Below are positions 16,418 to 26,696 of a stretch of DNA of 64,000 nucleotides, in pieces. The notes under the pieces were generated by a model. The model was given only the letters and a program-made list of their open reading frames with translations. It did no database searches and had not been told where the DNA came from. Origin of the DNA: Enterococcaceae bacterium OF42-14pH9A (GTDB lineage Bacteria; Bacillota; Bacilli; Lactobacillales; Enterococcaceae); assembly GCA_027692465.1 (NCBI GenBank), contig JAQEYU010000001.1, positions 939,338 to 1,003,337 on the forward strand. The letters are read 5' to 3'. Position 1 is the first letter of the stretch. Every line of letters begins with the position of its first letter. A program made the position numbers and the translations under genes.

Positions 16418-17821
16418 ATGGAAGAATTGTTCTTGGGAATCGACGTAGGCACCACCGCAGTCAAATTGGGAGTCATTGAAGGCGGCCGCTTGCGCCATCA
16501 CGGGCAGGCAGCCCTCACGACCTATTCCGATCATGGAGATGATCGGTATCAAAAAGCCGGAGAAGTATTGAACACAGTCAAAGAGCTGATCGGTGCAATC
16601 CCGAAAACTTTCCGCAGTCAGATCACTGCTATCGCCTTCAGCACTGCCATGCACAGCCTGCTACCCCAGAGGCCGGGGCAGACGATGACTTCAGGTAAAA
16701 TCTTTTTGTGGTCGGATCGGCAGGCGGGCGCTTTAATGGAAGCGTTCCGTAAAACGCAACAGGCGCGGGAATTTTACCTGGCTACCGGTACGCCAATCCA
16801 TGCCATGTCAACCTTTGCTAAAATCTGTTTTCTTGAGCAGACTGGCGACTATCCCCAAACGACCCGCTGGCTGGGATTGAAGGAGCTGTTGCTGACGGAG
16901 TTTACCGGTGAAACAGTGATCGATGTTTCCACTGCTTCAGCCACGGGATTGTACAGCTTGGATACTGGTAATTGGCATATAGGAATATTGGATTTTCTGG
17001 GGATTGAATCAGCGCAACTCGCTCAGATCACCGCCGGAGATCAGCCTTTTGCTATCAAAAAAGAACTGGCCGCGGGGTTGGGATTGCCAACTGCAGCCCG
17101 TGTCTATGCCGGGGCCAGCGACGGTTGTCTGGCAGCCTTCGCCGGTTATTGCCACACCGGTATTCCCAACAGCCTTACCATTGGGACCAGTGGGGCAGCC
17201 CGGGTCCTGCGGCGGCAACAAAAGCTGGATCCTGTCCGTCAGAATTTCTGCTATGTTCTGAATCAAGACTGGTTCGTCACCGGTGCGCCCTCCAATAACG
17301 GCGGCTGCGTGCTGGAATGGGGTGCCAAACTATTTCATCCCGAGGATCCGCAGCGTTTCTATCAAGATCTGCCGACAATCTTGGAACAAATCCCTATCGG
17401 TTCCGGCGGTGTCAGATTTGCCCCTTTTCCCAATGGTGAACGGGCCCCGTATTGGAGTACTTCGGTGAAAGCCGGCTTTCACGGGTTGACCGTCGACACC
17501 ACCCAAAAGCAGCTGATTCGCAGCATTACCGAGGGACTGCTACTCAATGTCAAAACGCTGGCCGAGATGGCGGGAGTCACCGAGCAGGTCACTTTGAGCG
17601 GCGGTTTTTTCAAAACAGCGGCTCTCACACAGATGACATTGGATGTTCTGGGCTGCGAAGGGATTATTTCCGAAGAAAACGAACCAATCTTTGGTCTTTA
17701 TGCCTGGCTGGCAGCAGGAGACCAGGAGCCGCCTACACTCCCCGCCGCCTCACTGTCTTGGAATGCTGAGAATCATGCCGCTTACGTCAAACTCAGCAGC
17801 GGTTATTTTGATTTTGTGTGA
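16418..17821 (+). CDS. FGGY-family carbohydrate kinase, gluconokinase-like
   Basis: A 467-residue sugar kinase with the N-terminal phosphate loop GIDVGTTAVKLGV, the catalytic-region block WSDRQAG near 105, GASDGCLAAFAGY near 230 and LSGGFFKTAALTQM near 393. The overall pattern is closest to gluconate kinases (ATP plus gluconate to 6-phosphogluconate); xylulose or another polyol is possible. A TTG at 16412 is in frame, but the AGAGAGG site spaces correctly for ATG 16418. It stands alone between a terminator and the shared terminator at 17877, with no transporter beside it. Confidence 0.8.
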   Translation: MEELFLGIDVGTTAVKLGVIEGGRLRHHGQAALTTYSDHGDDRYQKAGEVLNTVKELIGAIPKTFRSQITAIAFSTAMHSLLPQRPGQTMTSGKIFLWSDRQAGALMEAFRKTQQAREFYLATGTPIHAMSTFAKICFLEQTGDYPQTTRWLGLKELLLTEFTGETVIDVSTASATGLYSLDTGNWHIGILDFLGIESAQLAQITAGDQPFAIKKELAAGLGLPTAARVYAGASDGCLAAFAGYCHTGIPNSLTIGTSGAARVLRRQQKLDPVRQNFCYVLNQDWFVTGAPSNNGGCVLEWGAKLFHPEDPQRFYQDLPTILEQIPIGSGGVRFAPFPNGERAPYWSTSVKAGFHGLTVDTTQKQLIRSITEGLLLNVKTLAEMAGVTEQVTLSGGFFKTAALTQMTLDVLGCEGIISEENEPIFGLYAWLAAGDQEPPTLPAASLSWNAENHAAYVKLSSGYFDFV

Positions 17822-17876
17822 AGCAGACTAGAGGGCTCTGGCGGGGTGTGGCTGAACAGCAATTGTCAAAGACAAC

Positions 17877-17929
17877 AAAATACCTGCCTGCCATCATTTA
17901 AAGGTGATGGCAGGCAGGTATTTTTTTTC
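17877..17929. terminator. Bidirectional terminator between kinase and hsp20
   Basis: AAAATACCTGCCTGCCATCA pairs perfectly with TGATGGCAGGCAGGTATTTT, with A and T runs on either side. It serves the two converging genes. Confidence 0.92.
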
Positions 17930-17932
17930 AGG

Positions 17933-18361
17933 TCAGTCGATAGAAATGGTCTTCCCCGGTTGGTCTGCCAGTGCTTTTTTCGGCAGCGTCAGCTTCAGGA
18001 CGCCGTTTTCAAATTTGGCAGTGATCTTGTCTTCGGCGATATTGCGGATGGTAAAGGTCCGCTGGAAGCTGGATGTGGAGCGCTCCCGTCGCAGGTAGCG
18101 ACCGTTTTCGTCGGTATCGTTACTTTCTTTTTTCTGAGTAGCCGCGATAGACAGCTGATCATCGGCATAGTGGACAGTGATGTTTTCTTTTTCCACGCCG
18201 GGCAGGTCAGCGGCGACTTCATAACGGTCGTCGTATTCTTTGATGTCGGTGGATATCTGCCGGTCTTGCCAGAAATTGTTCATGAGTTTGCCCATCAGTT
18301 CTTCACTGTTGCTGCGCAGTGCATTCAAATCGTCGAAATCTCTTGGAATCAAGTTTGCCAT
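17933..18361 (-). CDS. Hsp20-family small heat shock protein
   Basis: A 142-residue cytosolic holdase chaperone. The alpha-crystallin domain spans about 38-130 (KEYDDRYEVAADLPGVEKENITVHY to FENGVLKLTLPK), and the C-terminal end is KTISID. GAGGGA precedes ATG 18361. No CIRCE or clear CtsR heptads are visible upstream; a TACAAT -10 lies about 40 nt ahead with a weak -35. The stop codon sits against the shared terminator. Confidence 0.92.
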   Translation of the reverse strand: MANLIPRDFDDLNALRSNSEELMGKLMNNFWQDRQISTDIKEYDDRYEVAADLPGVEKENITVHYADDQLSIAATQKKESNDTDENGRYLRRERSTSSFQRTFTIRNIAEDKITAKFENGVLKLTLPKKALADQPGKTISID

Positions 18362-18627
18362 CGTCTATCCCTCGTTTCTTTTGTTTTGCTTCGTCTTTAT
18401 TGTAAGACTGACAGGACAGTGAAAGCAAATGATATGGCGAGACCGGTTGCGGCTTTCTGACTACTGAAGATCATTTAGATACAAAATACTAAGTTTTTTT
18501 CACGAAAGATGCCAGATGCTGCGGTTTATGATAGAATCGAGGCAACGATTTTTGTTGGAAGAACGGCGGCTGCGGCGATTGGAGCCGGGCGTCGGATACT
18601 TCCCTGAGAAAGAAAGCAGGTGAGAGG

Positions 18628-19479
18628 TTGGAGATCATAGAAAAAGCACCCGCCAAGATCAATCTGGGACTGGATGTGCTGCATAAGCGGGCAGACGGGT
18701 ATCATGAGCTGGAGATGGTCATGTCCAGTGTGGATCTTGCCGACCGTCTGACGATCACGGAAATGCCGGATGACAAGATCATTTTAGAGACCAATAAAGC
18801 CTTCCTGCCGGTGGATAAGCGCAACAATGTCTATCAGGCGGTGGCGATGATGAAAAAGCGCTACGGGATCAACACCGGCGTTAAGATCGATATTCAGAAG
18901 AACATTCCGGTAGCAGCCGGTCTGGGCGGCGGCAGTTCTGATACCGCAGCTGCATTACGGGGGCTGAATCGACTTTGGCAGCTGGGGTTGTCAGAGGAGG
19001 AGCTGATCGCCATCGGAGTTGAGATCGGGACGGATGTGCCCTATTGTCTTTACGGACATACAGCCTTTATCGGTGGCAAAGGTGAGCGGGTGCAGTTGAT
19101 TGATCCGATGCCCCAATGCTGGGTGGTTCTGGTGAAGCCGAAGATCAGTGTTTCCACCCGCACGGTGTTTCCTGAGGTGGAGGTGGATAAGATCAGCCAT
19201 CCGGATATTCCGGCGCTGCGGGGGGCCATTGAAGCCGATGATTACGAAGAGATGATCCGGCAGATGGGCAACAGTCTGGAGGATATCACCATCCAGCGGC
19301 ACCCGGTGATCCAGCAGATCAAAGACCGGATGATGAAATACGGAGCCGATGCTGCTTTGATGAGCGGCAGCGGGCCGACAGTTTTCGCGCTGACCCGCAA
19401 ACATTCCCGCGCTCAACGCATCTACAATGCCCTGAAAGGCTTTTGTGAAGAGGTCTATCTGGTGCGGACATTGAAATAA
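18628..19479 (+). CDS. ispE: 4-diphosphocytidyl-2-C-methyl-D-erythritol kinase
   Basis: A 283-residue GHMP kinase that phosphorylates CDP-ME in the non-mevalonate isoprenoid pathway. Family landmarks: start MEIIEKAPAKINLGLDV, ATP loop PVAAGLGGGSSDTAAALRGL (about 91-110), GTDVPYCLYG (about 135) and GSGPTVFAL near 250. The start is TTG 18628, preceded by AGGTGAGAGG; no ATG exists nearer the conserved N-terminus. Many lactobacilli and streptococci use the mevalonate route and keep ispE only as a remnant, so the other MEP genes would need checking. Confidence 0.93.
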   Translation: MEIIEKAPAKINLGLDVLHKRADGYHELEMVMSSVDLADRLTITEMPDDKIILETNKAFLPVDKRNNVYQAVAMMKKRYGINTGVKIDIQKNIPVAAGLGGGSSDTAAALRGLNRLWQLGLSEEELIAIGVEIGTDVPYCLYGHTAFIGGKGERVQLIDPMPQCWVVLVKPKISVSTRTVFPEVEVDKISHPDIPALRGAIEADDYEEMIRQMGNSLEDITIQRHPVIQQIKDRMMKYGADAALMSGSGPTVFALTRKHSRAQRIYNALKGFCEEVYLVRTLK

Positions 19480-19790
19480 GGACAGGGGCGGCGGCCGATT
19501 TTTGCGTAAAGCGGAGTCGTCCGCTGCCTTTTTATCCAGGTCCTGGGAGAAAATGCGACAGCTCAGGGTTGTTTGAAGCCCAGGGATGTCTGGAGGCTTC
19601 AGTGAGAGCCGGCTCAAAGAAGTCTGTGAAGCAGGCGGTGATCGCCAAAAATTTTGCGCGGCTGAGTTCGTTTCTTGTGGAGGATTATGATCGGAAAACG
19701 CATCTGAAAGACAATTGGATAACTGTTCATATGAACATAAAATCCTATCATGGCGCGGTTTATTACGATTTAGCGTGAAAATTTCGTTTT

Positions 19791-19877
19791 AAATCGGAAG
19801 TTTTCCGATTTCTGTTGACGGGTGATTTTTTCTCTGGTAAATTGAGTCCTGCAGCAAATCGTAAAATTCCGATTTGC
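19791..19877 (+). promoter_or_regulatory. Zinc-transporter promoter with two Zur boxes
   Basis: Box 1 (19791-19811) is a perfect 9-bp inverted repeat, AAATCGGAA/TTCCGATTT, with a 3-bp centre. Box 2 (19856-19875) is AAATCGTAAAATTCCGATTT. Both fit the Bacillus-type Zur consensus around TCGTAAT-N-ATTACGA. Between them TTGACG (19815-19820), 17 bp and TAAATT form a promoter. Upstream, 19480-19790, no gene is convincing. Confidence 0.75.
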
Positions 19878-19878
19878 T

Positions 19879-19985
19879 TAGAGCGTGTCTGAAAGCTGCG
19901 GGGCGCTGCCGCTTTTTGAAGTCCGGCCGGAATTCGGCAAAAAGTCTTCAAAAATCTGAGTCAGCCGGGTTTCCCAACAGCCCCA
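19879..19985 (+). repeat. Degenerate MITE-like element, copy 4
   Basis: It begins TTAGAGCGTGTCTGAAAG and contains TTCGGCAAAAAGTCTTCAAAAATCTGA, matching the right part of copies 2 and 3. It is shortened to about 107 bp and sits in the 5' leader of the zinc-binding lipoprotein gene. Confidence 0.6.
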
Positions 19986-20046
19986 GTCAGTCAACATTGT
20001 GTTTTCAGAGATTGCTAACGACGAACCAGAGATGAGGATGACTATA

Positions 20047-21063
20047 ATGAAGAAATTTTTACTGAGTGCAGGAATTTTGTGCGGCGGCTTGTTACTGGCA
20101 GCCTGCGGAAGCAACGGCGGGACTGCGGAGTCCAGTGCCGGCAAAGAGGCTGCCAAAGATGAGAAAATCAAAGTGGTGGCGACTTTTTATCCCATGTATG
20201 ACTTTGCCAAGGAGGTCGTGGGGGATGAAGGAGAAGTCTCACTGCTGATTCCGGCGGGGACGGAGCCTCATGATTATGAGCCCAGTGCCAAAGATATGGC
20301 GGCCATCAGTGATGCGGACGTGCTGGTTTACAATGTCGATGAGTTCGAGACCTGGATCGACAATGTCAAAGACAATCTGAATGAGGACAAGACGCTGGTA
20401 ATCGAGGCGGCAGATGACATCGAGCTTCTGGAGGCAAGCGGCAGCAGTCATGATCACAGTCATGAAGGCGAAGATGACCACGACCACGAATCTGAGGAAG
20501 CCCATGATCATGACGAGGAGGCAGACGATCATGATCACGGCGGCAAGGACCCGCATGTCTGGACTGATCCGGTGATGGCTATCAAAGAGGTGCAGGAGAT
20601 TGCTGACGAATTGGGAGAAAGATACCCTGAGAAAAAGGCCGCCTTCGACAAAAATGCTGCTGCGTATATCGCTAAGCTGCAGGAATTAGACCAAGAGTAT
20701 CAGGCCGCCTTCAAAGATGCCAAAAACAAAACTTTCCTGGTACAGCACGCTGCTTTCGGCTATCTGGCTCATCAATACGGTCTGACGCAGGAATCCATTG
20801 CCGGTATTTCTCCGGATCAGGAACCGACACCGGCCCGGCTGGCGGAACTGAAACATTTCGTAGAAGACCACGGTGTTTCGGTGATTTATTTTGAAGAAAA
20901 TGCCAACTCTAAAGTAGCGGAAACCCTTTCCAATGAAACAGGCGTCAAATTGTCAGTGCTCAATCCGCTGGAAAGCTTGACCAACGAACAGATGAAAGCC
21001 GGCGAAAACTACATTTCCGTTATGGAGGATAATCTGGAAGCTTTGAAAGAAAGTATCAACTAA
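20047..21063 (+). CDS. adcA: Zinc ABC transporter substrate-binding lipoprotein
   Basis: A 338-residue cluster A-I binding protein. The signal peptide ends in the lipobox LLAACG (Cys about 20), so it is a surface lipoprotein. Landmarks: FYPMYDFAKEVVGDEG, PAGTEPHDYEPSAKD (first His ligand) and a long His/Asp/Glu loop near 138-175 with repeated HDH units, typical of zinc importers. DPHVWTDP gives the second His. It lacks the C-terminal ZinT domain of streptococcal AdcA. The open frame extends to 19999, but ATG 20047 starts the signal peptide and has GAGG upstream. The Zur boxes fit repression by zinc. Confidence 0.9.
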   Translation: MKKFLLSAGILCGGLLLAACGSNGGTAESSAGKEAAKDEKIKVVATFYPMYDFAKEVVGDEGEVSLLIPAGTEPHDYEPSAKDMAAISDADVLVYNVDEFETWIDNVKDNLNEDKTLVIEAADDIELLEASGSSHDHSHEGEDDHDHESEEAHDHDEEADDHDHGGKDPHVWTDPVMAIKEVQEIADELGERYPEKKAAFDKNAAAYIAKLQELDQEYQAAFKDAKNKTFLVQHAAFGYLAHQYGLTQESIAGISPDQEPTPARLAELKHFVEDHGVSVIYFEENANSKVAETLSNETGVKLSVLNPLESLTNEQMKAGENYISVMEDNLEALKESIN

Positions 21064-21153
21064 CAGTTAAATCCGAGTCTGACTGACGCTGGCGTCCGGT
21101 GCGATGGATCGGTGAGCCGGACTTTGCACAAAGAGACGGAATAATGATACACT

Positions 21154-21187
21154 CAAAGAACCATGGCCTGTGAGCCTTGGTTCTTTG
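21154..21187 (+). terminator. Hairpin between zinc lipoprotein and ABC genes
   Basis: CAAAGAACCA pairs with TGGTTCTTTG around a 12-nt loop. It lacks a long T tract, so it may attenuate or protect the upstream mRNA rather than terminate fully. The rest of 21064-21421 holds no gene. Confidence 0.5.
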
Positions 21188-21421
21188 GTACGTTTACGAC
21201 AAACTGTTGATGAGTACAGGTGTGCGGAGAAATTCCATGGCAGCAGTTTTGATCTTTTTGGTGAGGGTCGGCGGCAGGCCTGCTTGTTGAACTGGACAAG
21301 CGGTGCTTACAGCGATCGCCTGCTGAAAAATTCTAAAAAGTTGTTTAGGTGCAGCTTTCTTGCCGCCTGTAAACCAGGTTGCGGATTTCCGCAGCCGATC
21401 TGAAAGAAAAGAGGCAATGCA

Positions 21422-22102
21422 TTGCGATATATCGAAGTTTCGGACCTGACCTTCTATTATGATGACGAGCCGGTCCTGGAGGATATTTCATACACGGTGG
21501 ATGCCGGTGAGTTCGTCATCTTGACCGGTGAAAACGGCGCAGCCAAATCGACGTTGATCAAGGCGACGCTGGGCCTGCTGAAGCCGGCTAAAGGAGCGGT
21601 GACGCTGGCCAAGACCAATACCGCCGGTGAAAAGATCAGTATCGGCTACATTCCCCAACAAGTCGCCTCCTTTAATGCCGGTTTCCCCAGTACCGTATTG
21701 GAGCTGGTCCAATCGGGACGTTACCCGCGGGATCGTTGGTTCAAGCGGCTGACTGCAAAAGACCAGGAGCATGTGAAGCGGGCGCTGGATGCTGTCGGAA
21801 TGTGGGAGATGCGGAATAAACGCATCGGTGAACTTTCCGGCGGACAGAAGCAGCGGATCAGCCTGGCGCGGATTTTTGCGACTGATCCGGATCTGTTCAT
21901 TCTGGATGAGCCGACGACGGGGATGGACGAGGAAAGCCGCAAGAAGTTCTACCGTCTGTTGCGGCACAATGCCCATGACCATGGCAAGGGCATCCTGATG
22001 ATCACCCACGATCATGAGGATATTAAGGAGTACGCTGACCGGCAGATCCGGTTGGTGCGAAAGGAGGATTCACCATGGCGTTGTTTTCATATGAATTCAT
22101 GA
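21422..22102 (+). CDS. adcC: Zinc ABC transporter ATP-binding protein
   Basis: A 226-residue ABC ATPase. Walker A reads GENGAAKST, the Ala form seen in AdcC/ZitQ proteins, not GAGKST. The signature is [14 protein letters not shown], Walker [13 protein letters not shown] and the switch His lies in ITHDHED. The start is TTG 21422 with AGAGG 8 nt upstream. It overlaps the permease gene by 28 nt. It energises zinc uptake with the permease and the upstream lipoprotein. Confidence 0.88.
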   Translation: MRYIEVSDLTFYYDDEPVLEDISYTVDAGEFVILTGENGAAKSTLIKATLGLLKPAKGAVTLAKTNTAGEKISIGYIPQQVASFNAGFPSTVLELVQSGRYPRDRWFKRLTAKDQEHVKRALDAVGMWEMRNKRIGELSGGQKQRISLARIFATDPDLFILDEPTTGMDEESRKKFYRLLRHNAHDHGKGILMITHDHEDIKEYADRQIRLVRKEDSPWRCFHMNS

Positions 22103-22905
22103 TCAAAGCTTTGTGGGCGGCGGTATTCATTGCCGGTATCGCTCCGATGCTGGGGGTCTTTCTGGTAATCCGGCGGCAATCGCTGATGGCTGATACCCTG
22201 TCCCACGTTTCATTGGCGGGGGTTGCGTTGGGCTTTTTCCTGAATCTTGATCCCAGTCTGACGACTTTGATCGTAGTAGTGATTGCGGCGATCCTGATGG
22301 AGTATCTGCGTTCGATGTACCGCACCTATTCGGAGATCTCGATTGCGATCTTGATGGCCGGCGGGTTGGCGTTGGCACTGGTGCTGATGAACCTTTCCAA
22401 GGGGAACTCCGCCACCAGCATCCAGTCGTATCTCTTCGGGTCGATCGTTACCATCACCACCCAACAGGTAGTGACTTTGGGTATTTTGTTTGGGTTGACG
22501 GCGGTTTTGTTCGCTTTGTTCAAGCGGCCGATGTATGTCCTGACCTTCGATGAGGACACTGCTCACGTCGACGGTCTGCCGGTGCGTTGGATGTCGATGG
22601 CCTTCAACGTTTTGACAGGGGTTGCTATCGCAGTGATGATCCCCATCGCCGGAGCGCTCTTGATTTCAGCGATCATGGTTTTGCCGGCTGCTATCAGCAT
22701 GCGCATCGGCAAAAGTTTCAATACGGTCATCGTCATCAGTATCATCGTTGGCCTGGTGGGCATGGTCAGCGGGCTGATCAGCTCGTTTTATCTGAATTCA
22801 CCGCCGGCTGCCACTATCACATTGGTCTTCATCGCCTTGTTTCTGGTAGTGAATCTGGTCAAACGGATAGTGATCGGCCTGCAACGTGGGCGGCGCTTGG
22901 GCTGA
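22075..22905 (+). CDS. adcB: Zinc ABC transporter permease
   Basis: A 276-residue ABC-3 family permease with about eight helices. The [18 protein letters not shown] loop near 41-58 contacts the ATPase, and the protein ends in a basic tail. AAGGAGG precedes ATG 22075, which lies inside the end of adcC. It completes the zinc importer begun at 20047. Confidence 0.9.
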   Translation: MALFSYEFMIKALWAAVFIAGIAPMLGVFLVIRRQSLMADTLSHVSLAGVALGFFLNLDPSLTTLIVVVIAAILMEYLRSMYRTYSEISIAILMAGGLALALVLMNLSKGNSATSIQSYLFGSIVTITTQQVVTLGILFGLTAVLFALFKRPMYVLTFDEDTAHVDGLPVRWMSMAFNVLTGVAIAVMIPIAGALLISAIMVLPAAISMRIGKSFNTVIVISIIVGLVGMVSGLISSFYLNSPPAATITLVFIALFLVVNLVKRIVIGLQRGRRLG

Positions 22906-22927
22906 GTCTGCAAAATTTTAAAACTGT

Positions 22928-22968
22928 AAAAAGCTGTTTGAAAGCCTGGCTTTCGAATAGCTTTTTTT
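22928..22968 (+). terminator. Terminator of the zinc transporter
   Basis: AAAAAGCTGTTTGAAAGCC pairs with GGCTTTCGAATAGCTTTTT, followed by T residues. Confidence 0.9.
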
Positions 22969-23484
22969 GTGCGGTCGGTAAAAAAATCATGACAATTAAT
23001 TAATCGCTGCTGGTGTTATTCGCCGGTGCTATTTTCCCGTTTATCCGGTGTAATTAAAAAAAGGAAAACGTTATGTAAGTCTGAGATTAAAGGGAAAAGG
23101 CTGATGAAAATACAATGATATATAATCTTTTTTTCTTCGTCATAAACTATTCATAAAACAGAATCAGATTGTTTGTTTTTGACAATCTGAAGAGAGGAAT
23201 CTCAATCGCTAAAACTGCTTGGTCTTTGTTAAATCAGCTAATTTAAAAATATTTATTTTTAATATTATTCAATAATTATATTATTTATATTGTTTAATGA
23301 GTAAAGTTCAAGGGCGGCATGCTACAATTTAAATGAAAACGAGTAAGTATCTAGCAGATGTACTCGGTTTTTTTCGTACCGTAATGGCGGCAATGTACTT
23401 CGGTCTTGGTTAGGCGGTTGTCATATTATTGGTACTTTTGGTTGGCAAAGGAGCAGTTAGCGGACATAAACAAGGAGGAGACGA
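22969..23484 (+). promoter_or_regulatory. AT-rich leader of the LPXTG gene with attenuator-like hairpin
   Basis: This 500-bp stretch is far richer in A+T than its surroundings and holds no supported gene. At 23341-23376 CGAGTA pairs with TACTCG around a loop and runs into seven T residues, a possible early terminator ahead of the surface-protein gene. TACAAT near 23323 could be its -10. Transcription of the 1015-residue protein may be controlled by read-through here. Confidence 0.5.
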
Positions 23485-26400
23485 ATGAAAAGAAAAGATT
23501 ATCGAAAAATGATCCAAGTACGCGCAAAACAGAAGAAAAAGGCGAAAATGCTGGTATGCGGCACGATGCTGGCAGCACCGCTTTTGATGACGCTGCCTCA
23601 AGGGATTACAGCTCACGCACAGGTTTCGGCTTACGGTGCGAATGTAGAGGCTGACGGCTATGTCGTATTGGACGGGGTTACGATTCCCGTTCCGGCCGGC
23701 ACGACTGTGACTTTTACCGGCAGCACTGCAAACCGCCAGCTTGTAATCAATGGGCAGGCTTACAGTTTGGAAGCTGCCACAACGATTGAAATCAATAATG
23801 CTTCGATTACCGGAACGGCCAGTTTGGATTACCTGGACAATGCAGAGACAATCAAGGTAACTAATTGTACGTTTGCGGGTGAAGTCGATTTCAGTTATAA
23901 CAGGAAGCTGACAACTTTGGCGGTTTCCGGATGTGAATTCAATCGAATCGTGGATATCGTGGGCAATTCCGCTCTTTCTGAGGCAGACTTCAGTGATTGC
24001 GACTTTGTCAATCGAGACAACAGAACCGAATATGCTGTCCATGCCAACTCAAACAGAAGCGGTTTTGACCTTTATCTGAATGAATGCCGCTATGCCGGAA
24101 GCAACGTGCCGGGAGCAAATACTACGATCCACAACTGGCAGGGGACGACCCATTTCAGTCAAGACAAAACACCGGTAGATGTGGGTCCGAGTGCCTTTGT
24201 TGAAAAAGGGATCATCACGGTGGATGGTGTCGATTATGATGTCTCCGGCAAGAAGATCTGGTCTTCGTTTTCTGGAAATAGACTGATCGTGCGGGAAAAT
24301 AATTCAGTGGGTCAGATCCTGATCAGTGTTGATGCACCGCAAAGTATTGTTTATGACGGTGTACAAGCCAATCTGGTTGACGTCAATGGCTTGACGTCTT
24401 TGCAGACTCTGGTAGTCAAGGATTCTTATTTTGATAATTATCTGGCAGCCGGTTCAGGATCGCTGGTGGATTGCAAGGTCACGAATACTCATTTTGGCCA
24501 ATACCTGCATGTCAGATGGAATCCGGGACTGAGTAATATTGTTGTCGACCATGTGTATACCGGGCAATATATTACCATCAATGATAATGGATATGAAGAT
24601 ACGAATATTTCTATCAGTAATACTCACGCCGCTTCTTACATCGACCTGGCTTTAGGAAAAGGGAAATTTGCATTGAAGAATACCTCCACTGACAACTATC
24701 TGGTCTATAACCATGATGGTGATTCGAATGTGATTGATATTCCGGATGGAGATGCTGATGCAGATGCCGATTCTGATTCCGACGCTGACGCAGATTCCGA
24801 TGCGGATGCCGATGCCGATTCTGATGCGGATGCAGATTCTGATTCTGATGCAGACGCTGATGCCGATTCAGATGCGGATTCTGATGCAGATTCCGATTCA
24901 GACGCTGACGCCGATTCAGATTCCGATTCTGATTCCGATGCAGACGCCGATTCAGATGCGGATTCCGATGCCGATGCGGATGCCGATTCTGATTCGGATT
25001 CAGACGCTGATGCTGATTCAGATGCTGACGCCGACGCCGATTCCGACGCCGATGCGGATGCGGATTCCGATGCGGATTCAGACGCTGATTCGGATTCCGA
25101 TGCTGATGCTGACGCCGATTCCGACGCTGATTCAGACGCCGATTCCGACGCCGATTCCGATGCGGATGCGGATTCCGATGCTGATGCTGACGCTGATTCC
25201 GACGCTGATTCGGATTCAGACGCCGATTCTGATGCCGATTCCGATGCTGACGCGGATGCTGACGCAGACGCAGACGCCGATTCCGACGCCGATGCGGATG
25301 CGGATTCCGATGCGGATTCCGACGCTGATTCGGATTCCGATGCTGATGCTGACGCCGATTCCGACGCTGATTCAGACGCCGATTCCGACGCCGATTCCGA
25401 TGCGGATGCGGATTCCGATGCTGATGCTGACGCTGATTCCGACGCTGATTCGGATTCAGACGCCGATTCTGATGCCGATTCCGATGCTGACGCGGATGCT
25501 GACGCAGACGCAGACGCCGATTCCGACGCCGATGCGGATGCGGATTCCGATGCGGATTCCGACGCTGATTCGGATTCCGATGCTGATGCTGACGCCGATT
25601 CCGACGCTGATTCAGACGCCGATTCCGACGCCGATTCCGATGCGGATGCGGATTCCGATGCTGATGCTGACGCTGATTCCGACGCTGATTCGGATTCAGA
25701 CGCCGATTCTGATGCCGATTCCGATGCTGACGCCGACGCCGATTCCGATTCCGATGCTGACGCGGATGCTGACGCAGACGCCGATTCCGACGCCGATGCG
25801 GATGCGGATTCCGATGCGGATTCCGACGCTGATTCGGATTCCGATGCGGATGCTGACGCCGATTCCGATTCTGATGCCGATTCCGATGCTGACGCCGACG
25901 CCGATTCCGATTCCGATGCTGACGCGGATGCTGACGCAGACGCCGATTCCGACGCCGATGCGGATGCGGATTCCGATGCGGATTCCGACGCTGATTCGGA
26001 TTCCGATGCGGATGCTGACGCCGATTCCGATTCTGATGCCGATTCCGATGCTGACGCCGACGCCGATGCCGATTCCGACGCCGACGCCGATTCCGACGCC
26101 GATTCCGATGCGGATGCGGATTCCGATGCGGATGCAGATTCTGATGCGGATGCCGACGCTGATGCTGACGCCGATTCTGACGCGGATGCCGATTCAGATG
26201 CCGATTCTGATTCTGACGCCGATGCGGACTCAGACTCAGATTCCGATGCTGATTCCGATTCAGATGCGGATTCCGATGACACTACTGATATCACCAACAA
26301 TAGCGATAACAGTACGACTGTCAATAATAACACTACTAACGTTGACAACAGCAGCAACCATTATTACGGTAAACCGGGGACAAATCCATCGGGAACCGGA

Positions 26401-26532
26401 AAACCGGCGGCCGGCAGTCAGTCCAGTCTGCCGAAAACCGGCGCGGTCGCTGACCCGAGTATGGGAGCGATGGGGCTGGGAGCCATCTTGACCAGTTTGG
26501 GATTATTCAAAAAACGTAACAGGAAAAAATAA
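23485..26532 (+). CDS. LPXTG cell-wall protein with long Asp-Ala/Asp-Ser repeat stalk
   Basis: A 1015-residue surface protein. A long basic signal peptide (about 1-46, MKRKDYRK to AHAQ) leads to a non-repeat region (47-420) rich in short beta-type repeats around xxLxxLxVxxCxF; this may be a beta-helix or LRR-like fold and is the probable ligand-binding head. Residues 421-931 are about 255 dipeptides, all DA or DS. A Thr/Asn-rich spacer follows, then the sorting signal LPKTG (982-986), a hydrophobic stretch and KKRNRKK. It recalls staphylococcal Sdr proteins, in which SD repeats form a wall-spanning stalk and are glycosylated. AAGGAGGAGACGA precedes ATG 23485. The class A sortase at 40215 is the likely anchor enzyme. 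The ligand is unknown. Confidence 0.92.
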   Translation: MKRKDYRKMIQVRAKQKKKAKMLVCGTMLAAPLLMTLPQGITAHAQVSAYGANVEADGYVVLDGVTIPVPAGTTVTFTGSTANRQLVINGQAYSLEAATTIEINNASITGTASLDYLDNAETIKVTNCTFAGEVDFSYNRKLTTLAVSGCEFNRIVDIVGNSALSEADFSDCDFVNRDNRTEYAVHANSNRSGFDLYLNECRYAGSNVPGANTTIHNWQGTTHFSQDKTPVDVGPSAFVEKGIITVDGVDYDVSGKKIWSSFSGNRLIVRENNSVGQILISVDAPQSIVYDGVQANLVDVNGLTSLQTLVVKDSYFDNYLAAGSGSLVDCKVTNTHFGQYLHVRWNPGLSNIVVDHVYTGQYITINDNGYEDTNISISNTHAASYIDLALGKGKFALKNTSTDNYLVYNHDGDSNVIDIPDGDADADADSDSDADADSDADADADSDADADSDSDADADADSDADSDADSDSDADADSDSDSDSDADADSDADSDADADADSDSDSDADADSDADADADSDADADADSDADSDADSDSDADADADSDADSDADSDADSDADADSDADADADSDADSDSDADSDADSDADADADADADADSDADADADSDADSDADSDSDADADADSDADSDADSDADSDADADSDADADADSDADSDSDADSDADSDADADADADADADSDADADADSDADSDADSDSDADADADSDADSDADSDADSDADADSDADADADSDADSDSDADSDADSDADADADSDSDADADADADADSDADADADSDADSDADSDSDADADADSDSDADSDADADADSDSDADADADADADSDADADADSDADSDADSDSDADADADSDSDADSDADADADADSDADADSDADSDADADSDADADSDADADADADADSDADADSDADSDSDADADSDSDSDADSDSDADSDDTTDITNNSDNSTTVNNNTTNVDNSSNHYYGKPGTNPSGTGKPAAGSQSSLPKTGAVADPSMGAMGLGAILTSLGLFKKRNRKK
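24746..26278 (+). repeat. DA/DS-encoding hexanucleotide repeat tract
   Basis: The tract is built of GAY-GCN and GAY-TCN units. On top of this lies a higher-order duplication: an exact or near-exact 240-bp period around 25040-25740, and a 162-bp period around 25741-26060. All periods are multiples of 6, so length changes keep the frame. Serine is always TCN, never AGY. Confidence 0.95.
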
Positions 26533-26696
26533 CCGGCTTCGATGCTGAGGTGTGAGGGTGGCTGAGATCATTTCAGTCACCCTTCTGTCTCTGCTGAACC
26601 AATCAGACGCTGGTTGACAAGAGTTTGTTTCAATGAAAGAAGTGCGACGGAAAGCTTGGTAAGTGGGCAAATGACTGCAGCATAGGAGTGAAAAAG

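Noticed and set aside
18362..18420. CIRCE or CtsR site for hsp20
   Set aside because: No 9-9-9 CIRCE palindrome and no pair of GTCAAA heptads could be found.
19569..19778. 69-codon frame before the zinc promoter
   Set aside because: No ribosome site, no recognisable sequence, and it runs toward the Zur-box region.
24746..26278. Regular repeats as a possible CRISPR array
   Set aside because: Units are 6 bp and coding, with no spacer-repeat structure and no cas genes.
24705..26357. 550-codon minus-strand frame of Glu-Ser-Ala repeats
   Set aside because: It is the mirror of the DA/DS repeat; GAY-GCN and GAY-TCN units lack stops in this frame by construction. It has no ribosome site or family.
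24734..26491. 585-codon plus-strand frame rich in Ile, Met, Pro and Arg
   Set aside because: Out-of-frame reading of the same hexanucleotide repeat; the LPXTG protein frame has signal peptide, sorting signal and ribosome site.
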